From Leptodactylus fallax (taxonomy: Eukaryota; Chordata; Amphibia; Anura; Leptodactylidae), in NCBI GenBank assembly GCA_947044405.1, contig CAMRHE010000133.1, positions 3,410,001 through 3,474,000 on the forward strand: 64,000 bases of DNA. The letters are read 5' to 3'. The translations under genes and the position numbers were made by a program. The notes beneath the pieces were generated by a model, which was not told where the DNA came from, did no database searches, and was given only the letters and a program-made list of their open reading frames with translations. Shown here one piece after another: positions 59,272-64,000 of the stretch (position 1 is its first letter; every line of letters begins with the position of its first letter).

Positions 59272-60277
59272 TGTAGGGAACTGCCATTTCTACTAGTATA
59301 TAATGTATCTGGCTTCTTTGCCCCTGCAGTTTGGCTTCAGAGACCCCAGGCATTCAGTGCAAGTTTTGTTTTGTAAATACAGTGAGTCAGACACATGTGA
59401 GGCAGAGCTGCTGGGGGGAGAGATGTGAGCAGAGCTGCTGAGACAGACATGTTATGTCTGGGGGAGTCTAAGAGCCACTTGTTCCTCTTTACTTCACAGT
59501 ATATAGTTAGGTATGTGTTACCCCCTATATACTCACAGGACCTAGCTAGTAACCGTAGTTAGGGATCAATATATATATAGTTCAGGGCAGTGATAGGTTA
59601 GGCTTCCGAAGGCCAACTAGCTAGTTAGAGGCCCGGTGGCACTAGTAGTTTAGCTGGCAGGTTAAGGACTCAGTGTTAGGGTAGTCAGGCCTGCATCTAC
59701 TGCCGTCACCGTCGCCCTGTTTGCTGCCTGTGAAGAATCTCACCATCATCATCATCATCTCCTGATCGGCTGTCTGTCATCTCCTGGAAGAATCCGAGGA
59801 TCCACAGTCATCCACAGGGGCCCCTGCATCTCTTCTGTTGCCTGGAGGTATTGTGCACTGGACTCTTGCTATATATCTATATATATACCCGGGTATATAA
59901 CCTAAGACGGTTGAGGACTTGCTGGTTGTTGTAGTATTGCTGTGTTCTGAGTATATTGTATGTATGTATTATTACCCTGTTGATTCTTATAAAGCTACTG
60001 TTATAACCTTATGTGGTATCTGTATGTATTCTTCAGACTGTGAGATTAGTACAGTGATCCTTGTTAAGGCTACTAACTGTACTTCATGGGTAAGTCCCAG
60101 GAAGAGATCCTCCCTGTAATACAGAGGCTCTATCCTGGGTGGAGGCACTGATATATTTCATATATGTTCCCACTCTTCCCTTCAGCGAAGGCTTCAGGTC
60201 CCATTATACACACAGGTCAGCGCCAGAGTCTGTTGCGGGAGGGATAATACTCATACCCCCCCCCAAATAGGGCTACA
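59272..60277. mobile_element. Solo LTR (about 1,006 bp) inside the satellite
   Basis: It starts TGTAGGGAACTG and ends GGGCTACA, so it has TG..CA ends with a five-base inverse (TGTAG/CTACA). It is flanked by CTAT at 59268-59271 and 60278-60281, a four-base target duplication. It splits the satellite array, which resumes directly afterwards. TA-rich stretches (about 59868-59900) and CATCATCATCATC (59744-59757) are inside. No coding frame with gag, pol or env domains is present, as expected after recombination between two LTRs. Whether it is Ty3/gypsy-like or retroviral, and its orientation, are not established. Confidence 0.7.
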
Positions 60278-60281
60278 CTAT

Positions 60282-61010
60282 CTATGGCAATAAAGTCAGC
60301 AGCAGAATAAGAGGGTACTAATCTTGGAGGAAGCAGTCACCTGTTAGTTTGCTGCCATAAAAGAAATATTCTGTAGCCAATCAAAGTAGCAAGAAAAGTC
60401 CTGATCTGGGAAGAAGCAATGACTGGTCTAGTTGTGTGATTTTATGTGTGTGATAGCCTTCAACTAAGCATGAATGCAAAATCTTTATAGCCAATTACAG
60501 ATTATGATGATGATAGTGGCAGCATGAGAGGAGTGTGCTGATCTTGACAAAGTCAGTGACTTGTCAACTTGTGATTATGTAACTGAGAACCAAGATTTAG
60601 ACCATTGGCGCAGTGTCATGAACTAAGGGCTAATAAAATCTTTGTAGCCAATCAGATCATGGGAATAATGTCAGCAGGAGAAGGGGAGTATGTTGATTTT
60701 GGTTGAAGCAGTGACCCATTTACTGTGATTACAAGGCTGTATATGAGTGGAGCAGTATCTTTAAGTGAGCAAGAATGAAAAAGGTGTCGGCATTTAGATT
60801 ATTATGTTGATGGCAGCAGCAGGGGAGGCATGTGCTGTCTCTGAGGGAGGCAGTGACTATTCTTATGATTTTGTTACTGATCACCATGCTGTAGGCAACT
60901 GGAGCTCATGAAGTGAACAATAACTAAAACTTTATAGCCAATCAGATCACAGGAATAATGACAGCAGCAGAAGAGCACTGTGTTGATTTTGGATTAAGCA
61001 GTGACCTTTC
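60282..61010. repeat. Degenerate ~155-bp satellite, right block
   Basis: Continues the array. Unit starts with GTCAGCAGCAGAATAAGAGG (near 60295), then near 60509, 60669, 60816 and 60962. The same blocks recur: GACTGGAGCAGTATC-like, AGCCAATCAGATCA, GGGAATAATGTCAGCAG. Confidence 0.8.
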
Positions 61011-62696
61011 CTTTTCTTTGTTTCAAATTGATCATTTTTGGATGGCTGCTAAACCAAAGCCATATCCTAACAGTTCTAATAATAATTTTAATATCTGTAT
61101 GAGAATTACTCCATTGGACACGACCCGCTCACCTTAATAGACGCAGTATGTGCCTTTAAGTACAGTGCGGGGTAACATACAGGACGGCCATATGCTTTAC
61201 TGAACTTTTATTGAAAATAAAGTGAAACTAATCCCATAAATACCGATGATACATCTTACCTTTAAAATAGTAATCTGGCTCCGGGGAGAAATAAGCCTAA
61301 TGTCGTTAACCGCGGCCCGCAGTGCCATATAATGAAGTTGATAAAACATGCTGTAGGGTAATCTGCCATGTCACAGACATGGATTGATCAGTATGATGTC
61401 AGATTTAAGAGCCCCGCTAAAACCAGATAACGGCCACGGGAGCCATGGGATTTTAATTCCAAGATAAATCTGGTTCTGTACTTTTTCTCTTGCACCAGTT
61501 GTTCCGAGTGGAAAATTTTATAACCTTGCCAGTATTTCAGATCTCATCTAAATCTTCATGTAACGGAGCCCGATGACAACATAATCCCACAAAGCAAATT
61601 GGAACTCTCCAAGGAGCCATCATGGGAGCTGCTCCATCCGGATATATTCTACACAGTTATTGATTCCTTGTATTTTCTTTGATTGTATCTTTTTCATTAT
61701 TGAAGAGCGTCATTTACTACAAATTGGCGGCTCACTTTGTTTTTATGGGGCGCTTCAAAAAGTTAGATGGAATTCTTGAGGGATGAATGCCACATTATGT
61801 AGAAAACTGACGTTAAGCCCATTGATTTCACGGCAAACATGGTCCATTCAACGATTTCCAATGTGATGTTCATCTGCCCATTATCTTACATTGTAATCAA
61901 AGGGACAATAGATGAAATGTATGGAAATGACTGATACTAAATATGATATTAAAAAGATACAGTACTGTATACGGTACAGTACGGCAAGGTCAAAATCACT
62001 CTTTTGGCCTCCACTGGTCCTTGGTGAATGGAGACCTATGGATATATCTGAGGTATGCTGGGAGCTTTCCGAATATCTCAAATGCAGTATGATGGCCTTA
62101 CAACGATGTCTTGAAGTTTTTTAGTTTATGACCTCTAGAAGGAGAAGGAAAATCTTAAATAGAATATTGCAAGGCATTTTGAGGGATGTTCTGGTTTAAG
62201 GGAAGACTCTTGAACCTTTCTTAGAGGGGTTCTGCCCTCAGACATTCTCCACCTATTAGAAGGGCTCTTTGACAATAAGCTGATCATAAAGTTTTCCTCT
62301 ACTAAGACTCCCGGACACCTGCTGTAAGTGTTTAATTTCCCTGCAGTGCCACCACTGGGGAAAGTTAGCATTACACTGTGTCCATTCAAATCAATGGGTT
62401 GTCTATGTAATGCAGGACAGGACAGGTCCACCAGAATGAGAGACATCCACCTCATAACCACTCTCCACTCTGGAGATGAAGATTCTGAACAAAGGACCCC
62501 TCTATCTGTATATAGTGAAGAGGAGGCACTACATACGCTCATCAGTATTTACCCGGGGCTGACCAACAGAATATAATAGATTCTAGTAACCAACTCAAAC
62601 GGGTGGTGAAATAGACATTAAACAAAAGTCGTGACACCAATGTTAACACAGCGTTACAAATGGCTATCAGTACTTCATGTACTATATGTTTCTAGC
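61011..62696. other. Intronic DNA, partly single-copy looking
   Basis: No gene or transposon end recognised. About 61230-61760 lacks any similarity to other parts of the window and could be a conserved non-coding stretch, which is only a guess. Small open frames lack domains. Confidence 0.35.
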
Positions 62697-63481
62697 TAGA
62701 GATGACCAAACTGGTTCAGATTGAACTGGATTCAACCTGGATTTTCCAACAATTTCAGCGTTTTTATCCCACACCTGAAACTTCGGGGGTTTGTCGCCCA
62801 TGAACTTATACTCAATCTTTCCTTATCTCTTCCTGACATCTTTGTGGCATCTGGGGCTCCCCATTGTCTCTTCCAGCCTTGCATTAAAGCATCAAGATGT
62901 TGGCACGTGCCCTCTATGATTGGGCCTCAGTGGTCTTCCAGAATGCATGATGTCACCCAGGAGGCCAAATATTGCCAGAAGAGAACCTCGAGGAAGCACC
63001 AGACACCATGGATGACCAAAAAAGGTGAGTATCAGTGTTTGTTATGTTTCTACCCCCCTCCTGGACCTCCATTTATTATACTCTGAGGTCTGAAGAGGCC
63101 ACAGAGTTACTTCGGTTTGTGATGAATAGGGATGAGCAAACTTATTCAGATCGAACTGGATTTGACTCAAATTTTCTAAACATTTTGGGCTTGACCCAAA
63201 CCCCAAAAGGTTTGTCACCCATGAAACACTATTATACTCTGGGGTCTCCTCAGGCCGGAAGAAGACCACTGTTACTTATTTTTATTCACCTATCCTGGAC
63301 CTCCACATACTCTGGTGTCTGAAGAGATCCCATAGTATATAGCATAACAGAATATATAGACTATTATATAGAATAATAGCACTTCTGGTTCATGCTGAAC
63401 AATTTTGGCCCGAAACGAACCGGAGGGCCGAAGATCACGAATATTCATTGAAACGAATCTCGTGAGATTCACCCATCTCTA
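62697..63481. repeat. Dispersed repeat family 3, two head-to-tail copies
   Basis: The first copy starts CTAGAGATGACCAAACTGG (62697) and the second starts TAGGGATGAGCAAACTTATT (63126). Both go on with TTCAGAT..GAACTGGATT. The second ends GTGAGATTCACCCATCTCTAG at about 63481, inverse to the start. Shared family blocks include GTTTGTCGCCCATGAA/GTTTGTCACCCATGAA and CTGAGGTCTGAAGAGGCC-like sequence. Confidence 0.6.
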
Positions 63482-64000
63482 GTGACAAATTATTTAGGCC
63501 TTGAACCACCTGAGCCCGAAACGAATCTTCTACTACATAAAATGTGTTGTATTATTTATGCAACCCTTACTGCAAGCTATAATACAATTTTTACTTTCAT
63601 TCATTCCATGGAATGTGGCATATAAAGCATTTCATGGGGGTGCCGTTTCCTCCCCTGATCGGTTACTCAGTCGTTGGCGCTAATCTTTTTAATCGCACTT
63701 GCTCCTTTTACATTACACCACGAGATGCACACAATTAATTTAACGGCATTATTTAATTTTATGTCACAACGTGAGCTTATCACAACCAGGATCTGATCTA
63801 GGTTACGGGAAGCTGACGCCGGATTCCTACCAAGATCTCACATCTTAAAAGCAACTAAATTTGATATAAACGAAGGATAAGTGAAGCACATTAAAGTCCA
63901 TTTCCTATGACTAAACTACATGAAAAGTCACATACAAAGAGATAACCAGGAATAGAGAGAGAGCGCCCCCGGAGATTCTGTGATTGTACTAATTAATATC
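63482..64000. other. Unassigned intronic DNA at window end
   Basis: No gene or element end recognised; a purine-rich GAGAGAGAGCGCC stretch lies near 63955. Confidence 0.3.

Noticed and set aside
59272..60277. Full LTR retrotransposon or endogenous retrovirus
   Set aside because: Only one LTR-like unit with its own target duplication is present; no internal gag or pol region was found.

Overview
The window looks like intronic DNA of a vertebrate, most probably an anuran amphibian. It is crowded with Tc1/mariner DNA transposons, TTAA-flanked foldback MITEs, L1-type LINE sequence and tandem repeats. The only host coding sequence I can support is two exons on the minus strand, 29596-29282 and 27696-27486. 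They encode extracellular cadherin repeats of a Fat-family atypical cadherin, most likely Fat3. Both have consensus splice sites and join in phase, so most of the rest of the window is probably intron of this one large gene.

Layout. 1-5446: MITEs, a CR1/L2/Rex-like LINE 3' fragment on the minus strand (2458-2745) and unassigned DNA. 5449-13245: a Tc1 element (A) whose transposase gene is split by a near full-length L1 (6725-12940, 15-bp target duplication). 14380-15983: Tc1 element B. 21011-22621: Tc1 element C. 23680-25162: two 3' halves of A-like Tc1 elements fused in inverted orientation. 27486-29596: the Fat exons. 31127-32908: Tc1 element D1, with a 5'-truncated LINE tail inserted near its right end. 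36437-36946 and 38940-39470: internally deleted Tc1 derivatives (E, F). 40132-40710 and 48345-49075: local tandem duplications. 53670-55221: a TTAA-flanked foldback element with one arm expanded into a ~49-bp minisatellite. 56306-57910: Tc1 element D2 inside a GATA microsatellite, carrying an uninterrupted 339-codon transposase. 58440-61010: a degenerate ~155-bp satellite interrupted by a ~1-kb solo LTR.

No operons, CRISPR arrays, bacterial genes or RNA genes were seen. Selfish elements dominate. Elements nested in other elements give a relative insertion order: Tc1-A before L1, Tc1-D1 before the LINE tail, satellite before the LTR, microsatellite before Tc1-D2, and older MITEs before younger ones. 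I found no new multi-gene system. The most unusual structures are the arm-to-minisatellite expansion, the inverted Tc1 fusion, the Tc1/L1 fused reading frame, the intact D2 transposase and a near-perfect 91-nt hairpin. Family names for repeats are my recognition from sequence and were not checked against a repeat library.
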